A DNA stretch of 46,781 bases from Sulfuritalea sp. (GCA_022842325.1 JALHPU010000033.1:1-46781), one strand, 5' to 3'; numbered from the stretch's first letter, positions 38,837-46,781 are shown. Numbers and translations: made by a program. Notes: a model not told the origin generated them from the letters alone.

Positions 38837-38884
38837 GCGCCGTGCGCGGGGGATACCGCCACCGGCTCCGCCGGAGGCATAACT
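38837..38884 (-). repeat. 48-bp repeat, copy B
   Basis: On the minus strand this matches 20881-20928 at 42 of 48 bases, including the palindromic CTCCGGCGGAGCCGG block and GCGGTATCCC. It lies in the gap between nosY and the TlpA-like gene, within the nos operon. Confidence 0.75.
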
Positions 38885-38899
38885 CCTGAACCGGATAAT

Positions 38900-39727
38900 T
38901 CACGGCAAGTCGCCGCGGCGGAAGATCTGGTAGCCCAGTGTCGCCGCCGCGATGCCGACCACCGTCGGATAGGCCAAGGCAAAGACCTTGTAGCCGGTCA
39001 CGCCGAACAGGTCGAGGATCACGTAGGCCGATGGGCCGAGCACGATCAGTTGCGGATCGAACAGGGCCAGGGCTGCCGTGCGGAACACTTGCAGCGGATT
39101 GACCAGCGCCACCGTTACGGCGACTTCGGGCGAGACCTTGCCCTGGATCATCACGCCGAGCAGGATCAGGTCGAGGAACAGCAGCAGCGTCAGCCAGACC
39201 AGGAAGGCGGCACCCTGCGCCATGTCGGTGCTGCGCGCCAGCGCCGAGATCAGCATGCCCAGCCCGAGAAAGCAGGCCGCCATCACCGCCAACAGGGCCG
39301 TGTAATAGCTGAACATGCCCCACGGCACCTCGATGCCGCGCACCAGCGCGATCAGCACCGCCAGCACCATGGCGCCGAACACCGGCAGGAAGATCACGAT
39401 GTAGCGGCCGAGGATCTTGCCCCAGAACCACGCCGCCAGCGACACCGGCAGCGACAGCAGGTATTCATAGACCCCGGCCTCGCGGTCACCCGCGACGGAA
39501 CGCACGGTGGTGATGAGGACGAATATCGGCAGGATCGCCATGGTCAGCTGGATGTAGGTGACCAGCAGGCGCGACAGGCCGATGAAGCCCAGCACGCGCG
39601 ACTCGGTCAGGCCGAACAGGAACAGCAGGGCCACGATGCCGCCGAACACCAGGGTGTAGATCTGGAACCAGCGCGCGCGCAGGGATTCGACGATATCGAG
39701 TTTGGCGGTCAGCCAGAGTTGTTTCAT
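38900..39727 (-). CDS. nosY: NosY ABC permease
   Basis: A 275-residue membrane permease with six helices of the ABC-2 type. Characteristic features are VAGDREAGVYEYLLSLPVS (about residues 79-97) and GKILGRYIVIFLP. It forms the NosDFY transporter that matures the CuZ centre of nitrous oxide reductase in the periplasm. The gene follows nosL directly (3 bases between). Confidence 0.93.
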   Translation of the reverse strand: MKQLWLTAKLDIVESLRARWFQIYTLVFGGIVALLFLFGLTESRVLGFIGLSRLLVTYIQLTMAILPIFVLITTVRSVAGDREAGVYEYLLSLPVSLAAWFWGKILGRYIVIFLPVFGAMVLAVLIALVRGIEVPWGMFSYYTALLAVMAACFLGLGMLISALARSTDMAQGAAFLVWLTLLLFLDLILLGVMIQGKVSPEVAVTVALVNPLQVFRTAALALFDPQLIVLGPSAYVILDLFGVTGYKVFALAYPTVVGIAAATLGYQIFRRGDLP

Positions 39728-39730
39728 TTG

Positions 39731-40207
39731 CTATTTACCTTTGGCCAGCACGTGCTGGCGCATTTCGTCAAAGCTTTGCGAACCCGCCTCGGCGTAGGCG
39801 CGCGCGGCGTAGTTGTAACCCATCGGCGACATCTTGCCGCCGGCATAATGCGCCTTGCGCGCGTCGAGCCACTTGTCGCCGCTGGCGCCAGAGTCGGCGA
39901 CCCAGATCCGGGCAGCGGCATCGGCCAGCCACGGATAGTCCTTCTGCTTGTCGCGCATCCAGAAGACGGCGCAGCCGATGTCGTCAAACTTGAACACGAT
40001 GTTCTTCTCGCCGCCGCGCATCTCGGCGGCAAAGCGGCGGTCGGAAATCACCATGCTGCAGCGGACGCAGGTATCGCGGTCCCACTTGATCTCGGCCATG
40101 CCTTCCGGCCATGCGCCGGAATGCCCGCAGGCCGAGAGCGCCACCGCCAGAGGCGTCAGCGCCAGACTTTGGGTCGCGGCGGCGGCGATGAAACGGCGGC
40201 GGTCCAT
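39731..40207 (-). CDS. nosL: NosL copper chaperone
   Basis: A 158-residue exported protein with a Tat-like start (MDRRRFIAAA) and a lipobox (ALSAC, Cys27). The copper motif is CVRCSM (about 46-51), then SDRRFAAEM and FKFDDIGCAVFWM, as in NosL. It delivers Cu(I) to NosDFY and nitrous oxide reductase. It overlaps nosF by one base (TGATG). Position between nosF and nosY differs from P. stutzeri, where nosL comes last. Confidence 0.93.
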   Translation of the reverse strand: MDRRRFIAAAATQSLALTPLAVALSACGHSGAWPEGMAEIKWDRDTCVRCSMVISDRRFAAEMRGGEKNIVFKFDDIGCAVFWMRDKQKDYPWLADAAARIWVADSGASGDKWLDARKAHYAGGKMSPMGYNYAARAYAEAGSQSFDEMRQHVLAKGK

Positions 40208-41085
40208 CAACTCACCGTCTCGCCAGCGCCGACTTCTGTCTCGGCCAGCGAAAAATCGCTGATCAGCGCCACATAGCGCGAGGTCATGCCCATGAAGCGC
40301 AGCCGGTCGGGGCCGGGCACGACGCCGACCCATTCCAGCCCCTTGCCCGTATCGCTGAAGTTCCAGGCCCGCATCGCCTTGACGAACGCGGCCTCGTTGC
40401 GCTTGATCGAAATGCGGCAGGCAAACTGACCGGACAGCGAGACGTCGTCGGCGACGCGGTCATCCAGCACCACCTTGCCCATGTCCATTTCGATCACCCG
40501 ATTCACCAGCGCCGAGACCTCGTTCAGGCGATGGCTGGATATCAGCATGGTGACGTCCTCCTGCCGTTCGGCGAGGAGTTCGAAGAATATCTTGCGCGCC
40601 TCGGGATCGAGGTTGGCCGCCGGTTCGTCCATCACCAGCACCTTCGCCTCGCGTCCGAGCGCGATCGCGATCAGCAACTTCTGCTTCATGCCGCCCGAGA
40701 GCTTGACGAAAGGCCGCGTCAGGATCGGTGCCAGGTCGAGACCCAGGCGCTGCGCGAGTTCATGGATGCGCGCCGGATCGGTGCCGCACAGGGCTGCCGA
40801 AAAATCGATCAGCTGCGCCACCGGCATTTTCAATGGCGGCGGCAGTTGCGGCACGAAACCGATTGTACCGAGCACCGCGGTGCGTTCCTGGCGCGGGTCG
40901 CGGCCATCGATGGTGACCTGGCCGTCGAAGGTGTATTCACCGAGCAGGCAGCGGATCAGCGTGGTCTTGCCGGCGCCGTTGGAGCCGATCAGCGCGACGC
41001 GCTCGGCCAGCCCGATGTCGAGGCTGATGTCGTCCAGCACGCGCGACTTGCGAAAGCTTTTTGTAACGTTCGAAAAACAGATCAT
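40207..41085 (-). CDS. nosF: NosF ABC ATPase
   Basis: A 292-residue ATPase. Walker A GSNGAGKTT, Q-loop VPQLPP, signature LSGGMKQKL, Walker B VLVMDEPAANLD and H-loop SSHRLNEV are intact. It powers NosY. The C-terminal tail of about 80 residues is typical for NosF. The last residues (TEVGAGETVS) are encoded by a copy of the dispersed repeat, so the end of the protein differs from other NosF. Confidence 0.95.
   Translation of the reverse strand: MICFSNVTKSFRKSRVLDDISLDIGLAERVALIGSNGAGKTTLIRCLLGEYTFDGQVTIDGRDPRQERTAVLGTIGFVPQLPPPLKMPVAQLIDFSAALCGTDPARIHELAQRLGLDLAPILTRPFVKLSGGMKQKLLIAIALGREAKVLVMDEPAANLDPEARKIFFELLAERQEDVTMLISSHRLNEVSALVNRVIEMDMGKVVLDDRVADDVSLSGQFACRISIKRNEAAFVKAMRAWNFSDTGKGLEWVGVVPGPDRLRFMGMTSRYVALISDFSLAETEVGAGETVS
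40213..40237 (-). repeat. Dispersed 25-bp repeat, copy 9
   Basis: On the minus strand: AGAAGTCGGCGCTGGCG, two bases, ACGGTG. It forms the end of nosF, 4 bases before its stop. Confidence 0.72.
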
Positions 41086-41112
41086 GATTTTGGAGGATGG
41101 CGCGGGCCAGGT

Positions 41113-42093
41113 TCAAAGCAGCTTGGAAAGGCCCTTGACGTCAAAGGTGAGCGAACCGGTCGGGCAGGTATCGACGCACAGGCCGCAGCGCGTGCAGTCG
41201 GGGCCGATCGGAATTTCGGTATCCACCGCGCGGCCCTTGATCACGGTATCGAGCACATGCGGCACCAGGCAGACCTTGCGGCAGTCGCCCTCGTGAAAGC
41301 AGCTGTCCAGCTTGTACTTGATGCGTACCGGCGAAAAGATGCCGACCACGCCGTAGGTGAGCCCGATCGGGCAGGCGTAGCGGCACCAGGCGCGGCGCGA
41401 GAAGAACACTTCGAACACCAGCAGCGCCAGGACCCACAGCAGTGCCAGGCCGGGGCCGTAGATCAGCGCCCGCGAGACGATGCCCGTCGGCGAAATCGCC
41501 TCGAATACCGTGTAGCCGGTCGCCGCGGCGAGTACCGCAAACACGATCCAGGACAGGGTGCGCAAACGCCGGTCGATGTTCTGGTCGGTCACCAGTTTCT
41601 TCTTCACCAGCCAGAGGTGGATGTACTCGGCCCACTCCGCCAGCAGATGATAGGGACAGACCCAGGAACAGAAGGTTCGTCCGCCCAGGATCAACCAGAG
41701 CACGAACACGGTACCCGTGCCGATCACCAGGTTAACGATGATGTGCTTGTGCGCCAGCATTACCTGCAGCGCCGAGTTGAGATCGATCAGGTGGAAGCCG
41801 ATGAAGCGCGAGGCGGTCAGCGCACCTTCGAGGATCTGGATGTCGAGCCAGAACGACAGGGTGAACAACAGATTCGCGGCGACCAGCACCGCCCAGCGCC
41901 GGTTGCGCCACTTGTGCACCTTCTTCGCGTTTTCGTGGGCGAGCATCGCCTCCTGCAACCGCTCCTTGTTGGTCGCCCGCTTGAGGATGTGAATTTCCTG
42001 CGCCCGCTCGGATATCGCATCCGGCTTCTTCGCCTCGCGACCGAACATCACCGCGATCTGGTCGAAGAAGCGGCGCTTGAGAAATTGGTTCAT
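41113..42093 (-). CDS. nosH: NosH membrane polyferredoxin (NapH-like)
   Basis: A 326-residue protein with four or five helices and conserved FCSWVCPYHLLAEW (about 155) and WCRYACPIG (about 248) in NapH fashion, then a C-terminal ferredoxin region (C-x2-C-x2-C-x3-CP in CTRCGLCVDTCP near 307). With NosG it forms a putative menaquinol dehydrogenase feeding electrons to the N2O reductase via cytochromes c. It overlaps nosG (ATGA). Confidence 0.92.
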   Translation of the reverse strand: MNQFLKRRFFDQIAVMFGREAKKPDAISERAQEIHILKRATNKERLQEAMLAHENAKKVHKWRNRRWAVLVAANLLFTLSFWLDIQILEGALTASRFIGFHLIDLNSALQVMLAHKHIIVNLVIGTGTVFVLWLILGGRTFCSWVCPYHLLAEWAEYIHLWLVKKKLVTDQNIDRRLRTLSWIVFAVLAAATGYTVFEAISPTGIVSRALIYGPGLALLWVLALLVFEVFFSRRAWCRYACPIGLTYGVVGIFSPVRIKYKLDSCFHEGDCRKVCLVPHVLDTVIKGRAVDTEIPIGPDCTRCGLCVDTCPTGSLTFDVKGLSKLL

Positions 42094-42938
42094 GTATTCC
42101 ACACCTCGCGCGCATCGATGACGATGCAGGTCGGCTCGACCGGGCAGATCATTTCGCAGACGCCGCAACCGACGCAGGGTTCGTGTACCACGGGCGACTT
42201 GCGCTTGCTGCCGTCGGGGGCGAACACTGTCTCGATCGAAATCGCGCCCTTGACCGGGCACTCGCGTACGCACAGGTCGCACTCGGCGATATCGTAGGGG
42301 TGATCGGCGACGCGGATCGGCTTCCAGCGATCGACATCCATGTAGCGCAGTTGTCCGGTGAACGCGGCGCCGCGCACCTGTCCCTTGAAACCCTTGCCCT
42401 GTATCGCGAGGCAGGCTTCCGGCCGCGTCAGGCGCGCAACGCCGATGCGCTCGCTGAGGTTCAGGGTCGGCTCGGGATCCTTCTCCTTGGCCTTGAGGAT
42501 GGGCGCCGTGGCAAGCTTTGCACCCTTGCGCACGCCGAGGAAAGCCGGCTTCTTGTAAACCAGCGAACCGGTAGGACAGGCCAGGATGCACTGCACGGCG
42601 TCGCAGGAGAAATCGCAGGCCTGCTCGCGCGCATCGATGTACGGGGCGCCCACGCCCAATCCGTCGACCAGGTCGGCCAGCTTGATCGCCTGCACCGGGC
42701 AAACCTGCACGCACTGGCCGCACTTGATGCAGGAGGAGAGGAAATCCTTTTCGTCCAGCGCGCCCGGCGGCCGCAGCCGCTTGGTTCTGGCATAGACCTG
42801 GGGCAGAAAGCCGGAAAGCGCGGCGCCCATGACGCCTCCGGTCAGCAGTATGGTGCGCAGCACGCGACGCCGCGCCTGCTGCGCACGCTCGCGCGAAACA
42901 GGCGGTTTTGCCGCTACGGGTGGTTTCGGCTCGCTCAT
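42090..42938 (-). CDS. nosG: NosG periplasmic ferredoxin (NapG-like)
   Basis: A 282-residue Tat-type protein (ARRRVLRTILLTGG start) with four [4Fe-4S] binding motifs: CIKCGQCVQVCP (about 70-81), CDFSCDAVQCILACP, CDLCVRECP, and CVGCGVCEMICP near 260. NapG/MauM type. It accepts electrons from NosH. It overlaps nosD (ATGA) and nosH (ATGA). Confidence 0.93.
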   Translation of the reverse strand: MSEPKPPVAAKPPVSRERAQQARRRVLRTILLTGGVMGAALSGFLPQVYARTKRLRPPGALDEKDFLSSCIKCGQCVQVCPVQAIKLADLVDGLGVGAPYIDAREQACDFSCDAVQCILACPTGSLVYKKPAFLGVRKGAKLATAPILKAKEKDPEPTLNLSERIGVARLTRPEACLAIQGKGFKGQVRGAAFTGQLRYMDVDRWKPIRVADHPYDIAECDLCVRECPVKGAISIETVFAPDGSKRKSPVVHEPCVGCGVCEMICPVEPTCIVIDAREVWNT

Positions 42939-44320
42939 CCGGTCACCTTGCTTTTGATCTGTTGCGGTTTGACGAAGCGCGGTTGCGCGTCCTTCAACGT
43001 CAGTTCCGGCGAGGAAAACGGCGCCAGCCGCTCGAGAAAATCCAGCAGCTCCATCACTGGCGCCGTCTTGAAAAATCTTGCCGGCGGCATTTCGATCCAT
43101 ATCTGATCAGCATAGGCATAGAGTTCGTAGGGCGTGTCGCCGACGCCGTTGCCATCGCGATCGAAACCCTGATAGTCATCCCAATAGTTGCCACGCCATT
43201 CGTTGAGGCCGGACTTGCCGCGACCGGCCTGCACCACATTGGTCAGATTGCCTTCGAAAACATTGTCGGTGACGACATTGCCGCCCAGTTCGCTGCTCAG
43301 CTTCACCGCAATGCCATTGTAGGCGAAGCGATTGTTGCGCACCCAGATCTTGCTGTCGGGCTGGAAGGGCGACAGGTCGGAACCGATGCCGACCGCGCAA
43401 TAAATGATTTCGTTGCCTTCGATGACGGCATTGCTGGCTTCCTTGAAACCGATCGCCATGCCGGTCGCGCCCGTGGCATGGGAAATCAGGTTGTTGCGCA
43501 GCACGCCGCCCTCGGTGTACATGAAATAGACGCCGACGGAGTTGTCGTAGAAGCGGTTGCCCTCGACCACGTTGTTATTGGCAAACATGAAGTGGATCGA
43601 ATAGCGGCTGCGCATGCCGACGTTGCCGCGAAAGATATTGTCGTGGGAATACCAGGCTACCATGTCGCGCGAGTCGACGATTTCGTTGCCCTCGATCAGG
43701 TTGCGGTCGCTGTACCAGAGCCGCAGGCCGTCGCCGCGCACGCCCAGATCGCGTGGCTTGGAACGCAGCTTGTTGTTCCTGACGATGCTGTCGCTCGACT
43801 GCTTGAGGTCGATGCCGAACAGGCAGTTGTCGATCACCAGGTTCTCGAGCACGTTGCGGTGGCCGCGCACGTCAAGGCAGGAGTCGTCGGTGTCGTGCGA
43901 ATCACCGGAGCCGGTGAGATGCAGGCCGCGCAGAACAGCGCCGTCGGTTTGCAGCGAAAACACCGTGCCCCGGTCACCGGCATCAATCGTCACCTGCCCT
44001 CCGCCATCGATGACCAGCGGTTTGGTCATCACCACCGGACCGGAATAGTGGCCGGGCGGCGGCCGCAGCGTCGAACCGGCCGCCGCCGCGTCCACCAGAT
44101 TCTGGAAGGGCTTCAGGCCATGCACGCGCTTGTCGCGCTCATGCAGCATATAGGTCGGCTTCGGGCGATCCACGCCGACCCGGGGCGCCGTGGACAAATC
44201 GGCTGTGGCACCAAGTGCCGGCGGCTTGTCCTCGTCGCGATCGGCCGGACGCGCTGTCAGCAGCGATGAAACACCGAGCAGCAAAGCCGGCAACATGGCC
44301 AGCCAGCGTTTCAGCTTCAT
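42935..44320 (-). CDS. nosD: NosD copper-site maturation protein
   Basis: A 461-residue periplasmic beta-helix protein. The N-terminal signal peptide is MKLKRWLAMLPALLLG. The CASH-type rungs include VEGNRFYDNSVGVYFMYTEGG, IEGNEIIYCAVGIGSD and the conserved ending YWDDYQGFDRDGNGVGD. NosD is needed with NosFY for CuZ formation in nitrous oxide reductase. It lies 7 bases after nosB. The C-terminal 15 residues (LKDAQPRFVKPQQIK) are basic. Confidence 0.95.
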   Translation of the reverse strand: MKLKRWLAMLPALLLGVSSLLTARPADRDEDKPPALGATADLSTAPRVGVDRPKPTYMLHERDKRVHGLKPFQNLVDAAAAGSTLRPPPGHYSGPVVMTKPLVIDGGGQVTIDAGDRGTVFSLQTDGAVLRGLHLTGSGDSHDTDDSCLDVRGHRNVLENLVIDNCLFGIDLKQSSDSIVRNNKLRSKPRDLGVRGDGLRLWYSDRNLIEGNEIVDSRDMVAWYSHDNIFRGNVGMRSRYSIHFMFANNNVVEGNRFYDNSVGVYFMYTEGGVLRNNLISHATGATGMAIGFKEASNAVIEGNEIIYCAVGIGSDLSPFQPDSKIWVRNNRFAYNGIAVKLSSELGGNVVTDNVFEGNLTNVVQAGRGKSGLNEWRGNYWDDYQGFDRDGNGVGDTPYELYAYADQIWIEMPPARFFKTAPVMELLDFLERLAPFSSPELTLKDAQPRFVKPQQIKSKVTG

Positions 44321-44327
44321 TGCCGCC

Positions 44328-45311
44328 TCAGCTCGCCGACGAATCGCGCATCTGCCGGCGGCGTAGCAGCAGCGCCATCAACAGGCAACCGGATGCCAGC
44401 AGCAACACAGCGTAACCCCAGTAGGGATAGGAGAAGGTCGAAAACTGCGCTACCTTGCCCTCGCCGAACACCGTCGGCATGAAGGGCTTGACCGTGAAGG
44501 CGCCCCAGGGGTGCATGTTGTGCCCGAAGAACCACAGCCAACCGGCGTAATCGATCACGAAGAAGACCGGCATCAGGGCCGGAACCAGTGGCAGCAGAAG
44601 CGAGAAGCCGGGAATCTTCCAGACGCCGAGCAGGATGATCACCATCGCCACCGCGATGCCGGCCATGGCCACCTTGGTGGCGAGTATCAGATTGGCTTTC
44701 CACTGCGCCAGCACGTCCGGCTGATTGAAGAAGGTTTTCGCCTCGTTGTAGTAATGAGCGGCAAATGCATCCAACTGGCCCATGGCGATCTGATCGACCA
44801 CCATCCAGATGACTACCGCCGTGAAACCTGCGCCCAGAACCATCAGCTGGGTCTTGCGCTGGGTCGCCATGAAGCCGAGCAGCATGACGGCGAACCAGCC
44901 GAAGATGAACTTCGACAAACGCAATTCCACCGGAGAACCGGTGTCGATCGGATACATCCCCACGTAGTGGTTGATGGTGTTCATTTCATGGACGCAATCG
45001 AGGCTCTTCGCGTCCTTGTTCACGTCCTTGTCCTTGTCCAGGATCGGGTTGTAACGCGGCGTATCCTCGCCCACGTCGGCCTGCAGGGTTTCGCTGCCCA
45101 TGCGGGTGCCTTTGCCGACCGCGGTGCACCCGTTGAACACCCCATTGAAGTGAAAATGGATGCGAATGCCGTCGGGAAACGCATCCTTGGGATAGTTCGG
45201 CGCCGTCAGCGACACCCACCAGATCGGCGCAAAGTAGGCGACGATCAGCGCCACCAATGCCACCGAGGTCAACCCGGTGATCAGCATGTTCTGTTTCTTC
45301 TGGTCTTGCAT
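44328..45311 (-). CDS. nosB: NosB transmembrane protein
   Basis: A 327-residue protein with about seven helices. The first helix is followed by FAPIWWVSLTAPNYP (about 28-42), FPDGIRIHFHFNGVFNGC (about 45-62) and LDCVHEMNTINHYVGMYPI (about 104-122), the NosB signature of W. succinogenes-type (clade II) nos clusters. The function is unknown. It lies upstream of nosD and downstream of the cytochrome c genes, as expected for that order. Confidence 0.9.
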   Translation of the reverse strand: MQDQKKQNMLITGLTSVALVALIVAYFAPIWWVSLTAPNYPKDAFPDGIRIHFHFNGVFNGCTAVGKGTRMGSETLQADVGEDTPRYNPILDKDKDVNKDAKSLDCVHEMNTINHYVGMYPIDTGSPVELRLSKFIFGWFAVMLLGFMATQRKTQLMVLGAGFTAVVIWMVVDQIAMGQLDAFAAHYYNEAKTFFNQPDVLAQWKANLILATKVAMAGIAVAMVIILLGVWKIPGFSLLLPLVPALMPVFFVIDYAGWLWFFGHNMHPWGAFTVKPFMPTVFGEGKVAQFSTFSYPYWGYAVLLLASGCLLMALLLRRRQMRDSSAS

Positions 45312-45404
45312 TTTGTTCTCTGGGTATGGGGAATGTTGCAGACCGGCCGGAAGCCATCCGCACCCTGGCAGGGGCCAGCATGCGGAAGCCTCCGGACGAA
45401 CTAC

Positions 45405-46148
45405 CTATTTCTTCTTGCCGCCCTTGGCTGCAGGTCCGGTCTTGCACATCGAGCCGGGCATGGTCAGGCTCGCCTGATAGGCCGAAATGGCGATCAGCTG
45501 ATTGTTGTCATATTTCTTGATGATCTTGACCATATCCGGGTTGGCGTTGCGGCGATGTCCGTCGCGAATCTCGGTCATCTGGCGCAGCAGATACTTGTAG
45601 TGCTGGCCGGCCAGGACGGGGTAGAACTTGTCCTTGACGCCCTCGCCGTTGGCTTTGTGGCACTCGACGCACTCCTTTTCGTACATGACCTTGCCGTCGG
45701 CGATCTGCTTGGCGGCATCGGCACCTTCGTACTTGCCATGGTCGACCGGAATGCACAGGCTCTCGATGTAAGCCGAGACGTTGGCCAGTTCCTGCGCGTC
45801 GGTCAGTTCCTTGGCGAAGGGATACATGGTCGGGTTGTCGCGCAGGCCGGCACGAATGTCCGCCATCTGCTTGATCAGCACCGTGGTGTGCTGTCCCGCG
45901 AGCTGCGGAAATGTCCCATCGGGGCGGCCGGCGCCGGACGGCAGATGGCAGGCGCCGCAGACCTCGTAGCCTTCCTTGCCGGCCTTCGGATCGCCCTTGA
46001 GCTTGAGCGCTTCAATCTTCTCGCCCTCCTGGGCGTTCCATTTGTAGTCCTTGGATTCGATGCCGGCCTTCTTCTCGGGCGGCGGTCCCGCCAGTGCGAA
46101 AGCGGGAATCAGCGCGATGGAGAGCGCCATCGTCAGTGCCTTGTACAT
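45405..46148 (-). CDS. Diheme cytochrome c of the nos operon
   Basis: A 247-residue periplasmic protein with a signal peptide (to about residue 20) and two heme sites: CGACH (about 64-68) and CVECH (about 158-162). The two halves look like duplicated cytochrome c domains (LAGQHTTVLIKQM and LAGQHYKYLLRQM, then RAGLRDNP and RDGHRRNA). It should pass electrons from the NosGH system to NosZ, like NosC1/C2 of W. succinogenes. Start is chosen by GAGGAAACCAAT just before the ATG at 46148. An FNR/Dnr box is 63 bases upstream. Confidence 0.92.
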   Translation of the reverse strand: MYKALTMALSIALIPAFALAGPPPEKKAGIESKDYKWNAQEGEKIEALKLKGDPKAGKEGYEVCGACHLPSGAGRPDGTFPQLAGQHTTVLIKQMADIRAGLRDNPTMYPFAKELTDAQELANVSAYIESLCIPVDHGKYEGADAAKQIADGKVMYEKECVECHKANGEGVKDKFYPVLAGQHYKYLLRQMTEIRDGHRRNANPDMVKIIKKYDNNQLIAISAYQASLTMPGSMCKTGPAAKGGKKK

Positions 46149-46210
46149 ATTGGTTTCCTCTTGAATGTGTAGGACATGGTCAATGATGACACGTCGTATA
46201 TAAGCGTTCA

Positions 46211-46224
46211 TTGATACTCGTCAA
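46211..46224. promoter_or_regulatory. FNR/Dnr-type box upstream of the diheme cytochrome gene
   Basis: TTGATACTCGTCAA fits TTGAT-N4-(A/G)TCAA. It is centred about 70 bases before the ATG of the diheme cytochrome c and just after the stop of the monoheme gene. Confidence 0.62.
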
Positions 46225-46230
46225 TCCGGA

Positions 46231-46539
46231 CTATTTGATCTCCGAGAGATACTTTGCCAGCTCCTTGATTTCCTCATCGGTCACCAGATGCATGACGCCC
46301 TTCATTGCCGCGGAGTTGCCGTTGGCGCGGGCGCCGCTCTTGATATCCAGCATCTGCCGTTCGGCGTACTTGGCATTCTGCCCCGCCAGCTTCGGATACT
46401 CCGGCGTCAGCGGTTTCTTCGCATCCTTGCCGTGACAGGCGATGCAGGTTTTTTCCAGGTACAGCGCCTTGCCGTCGGCCAGGGCCGGTGCGGCAAAGGA
46501 AGCGGCAGCGGCAGCCACGAAAATCAATCCTAGTTTCAT
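46231..46539 (-). CDS. Monoheme cytochrome c
   Basis: A 102-residue class I cytochrome c. Signal peptide to about residue 21 (PALA), CIACH at about 32-36, the Met ligand in the AAMKGVMHLV region, and a C-terminal helix (EEIKELAKYLSEIK). It is small and soluble. It may be the direct donor to NosZ. ATG 46539 is preferred because AAAGGA is spaced correctly before it. Confidence 0.92.
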   Translation of the reverse strand: MKLGLIFVAAAAASFAAPALADGKALYLEKTCIACHGKDAKKPLTPEYPKLAGQNAKYAERQMLDIKSGARANGNSAAMKGVMHLVTDEEIKELAKYLSEIK

Positions 46540-46692
46540 TGTCATTCCTTTCGTAATAAACACAACGCAACGGAGTATCAGCTTGGGCGCCGCCTGCAAA
46601 CGCTGGCGGCACGCCGAATCCAGCATGTATGGCAAAGGTACCCAGCTTCCCCCGCTCTTGCCTTGATCTATCTCATCCCGTCAGGGGATAGC

Positions 46693-46717
46693 CTCCCCGG
46701 CGCGGAGCGCCGGGGAG
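46693..46717. terminator. Perfect 11-bp hairpin downstream of the nosZ end
   Basis: CTCCCCGGCGC and GCGCCGGGGAG enclose GGA. It lies 6 bases after the nosZ stop on the minus strand. No T-run follows, so it may slow transcription or protect the nosZ transcript rather than end it. Confidence 0.6.
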
Positions 46718-46722
46718 CCAGC

Positions 46723-46781
46723 TCACTTGACCTTCTTGGCGCCGTTTTGCTCGAGGTAGGTCTTGGCGCGCAAACCGAGGT
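46723..46781 (-). CDS. nosZ: Probable nitrous oxide reductase, C-terminal end (rest outside window)
   Basis: The last 19 codons in this frame read LGLRAKTYLEQNGAKKVK and stop with TGA. The position ahead of the cytochromes c, nosB and nosD, and a lysine-rich end, fit a clade II NosZ. Only the tail is visible, so the call is mostly by context. The gene would be transcribed in the same direction as the operon. Confidence 0.5.
   Translation of the reverse strand, partial: LGLRAKTYLEQNGAKKVK

Noticed and set aside
46663..46676. TTGATCTATCTCAT as a further FNR/Dnr box
   Set aside because: Only the left half-site fits; the right half has CTCAT instead of ATCAA or GTCAA.
1..46781. Search for CRISPR arrays, tRNA and rRNA genes, transposases and integrases
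   Set aside because: None was recognised by eye; the repeats seen are not regularly spaced and no cas gene is present. A tRNA or small RNA could still have been missed without a computed search.

Overview
The window is a high-GC (roughly 65%) chromosome segment, most likely from a denitrifying betaproteobacterium of the Rhodocyclales type. This taxonomic call is inferred from the gene set: a W. succinogenes-style nos gene order with nosB, nosG and nosH, a heme d1 enzyme (NirJ), an infA paralogue beside cspA, and many copper-handling proteins. No rRNA, tRNA, CRISPR array or recognisable transposase is visible.

Left part (1-8.1 kb, plus strand): a respiratory island. It holds the CuA end of a subunit II, a B-family heme-copper subunit I in which the cross-linked Tyr position is Gln (so more likely a nitric oxide reductase than an O2 reductase), a heme O synthase and a Sco protein. 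An FNR/Dnr-type box follows. Then come two paralogous cytochrome b proteins, each fused to a different soluble redox module (2[4Fe-4S] plus an MvhD-like domain; [2Fe-2S] plus an FAD/NAD(P) reductase), with a small membrane-anchored protein between them. This pair is the most unusual system in the window.

Middle (8.3-18.5 kb): mixed housekeeping genes (nuclease, DHDPS-family lyase, cspA, infA, methyltransferase); a second, very divergent heme-copper-like subunit I facing a Sco lipoprotein; a small operon with HicA-like and VF530 genes; and a cytochrome c-d1 (NirN-like) gene downstream of two NosL-like genes.

Copper and redox block (18.1-33.6 kb): an exbD remnant, an OprC/NosA-like copper receptor, a copper P-type ATPase with membrane helpers, a TlpA-like thioredoxin, a Cys-containing membrane protein, an ABC/FtsX transporter, a Sco lipoprotein, nirJ, an ankyrin protein, a DUF411 protein and a hot-dog thioesterase. 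Two structured palindromic elements separate the ABC ATPase from its permease.

Right part (33.8-46.8 kb, minus strand): the nitrous oxide reductase operon. Read in transcription order it is nosZ end, two cytochromes c, nosB, nosD, nosG, nosH, nosF, nosL, nosY, then TlpA, a UbiA-family prenyltransferase, a second NosD, a small secreted protein, a Sco protein and a flavocytochrome-c-like flavoprotein. Many genes overlap by ATGA or TGATG.

The genes fit together as an anaerobic NO and N2O respiration programme with copper import, delivery and reduction. Four near-identical TTGA(T/C)-N4-GTCAA boxes link the islands. A 25-bp repeat with at least nine copies is scattered through genes and gaps on both strands.
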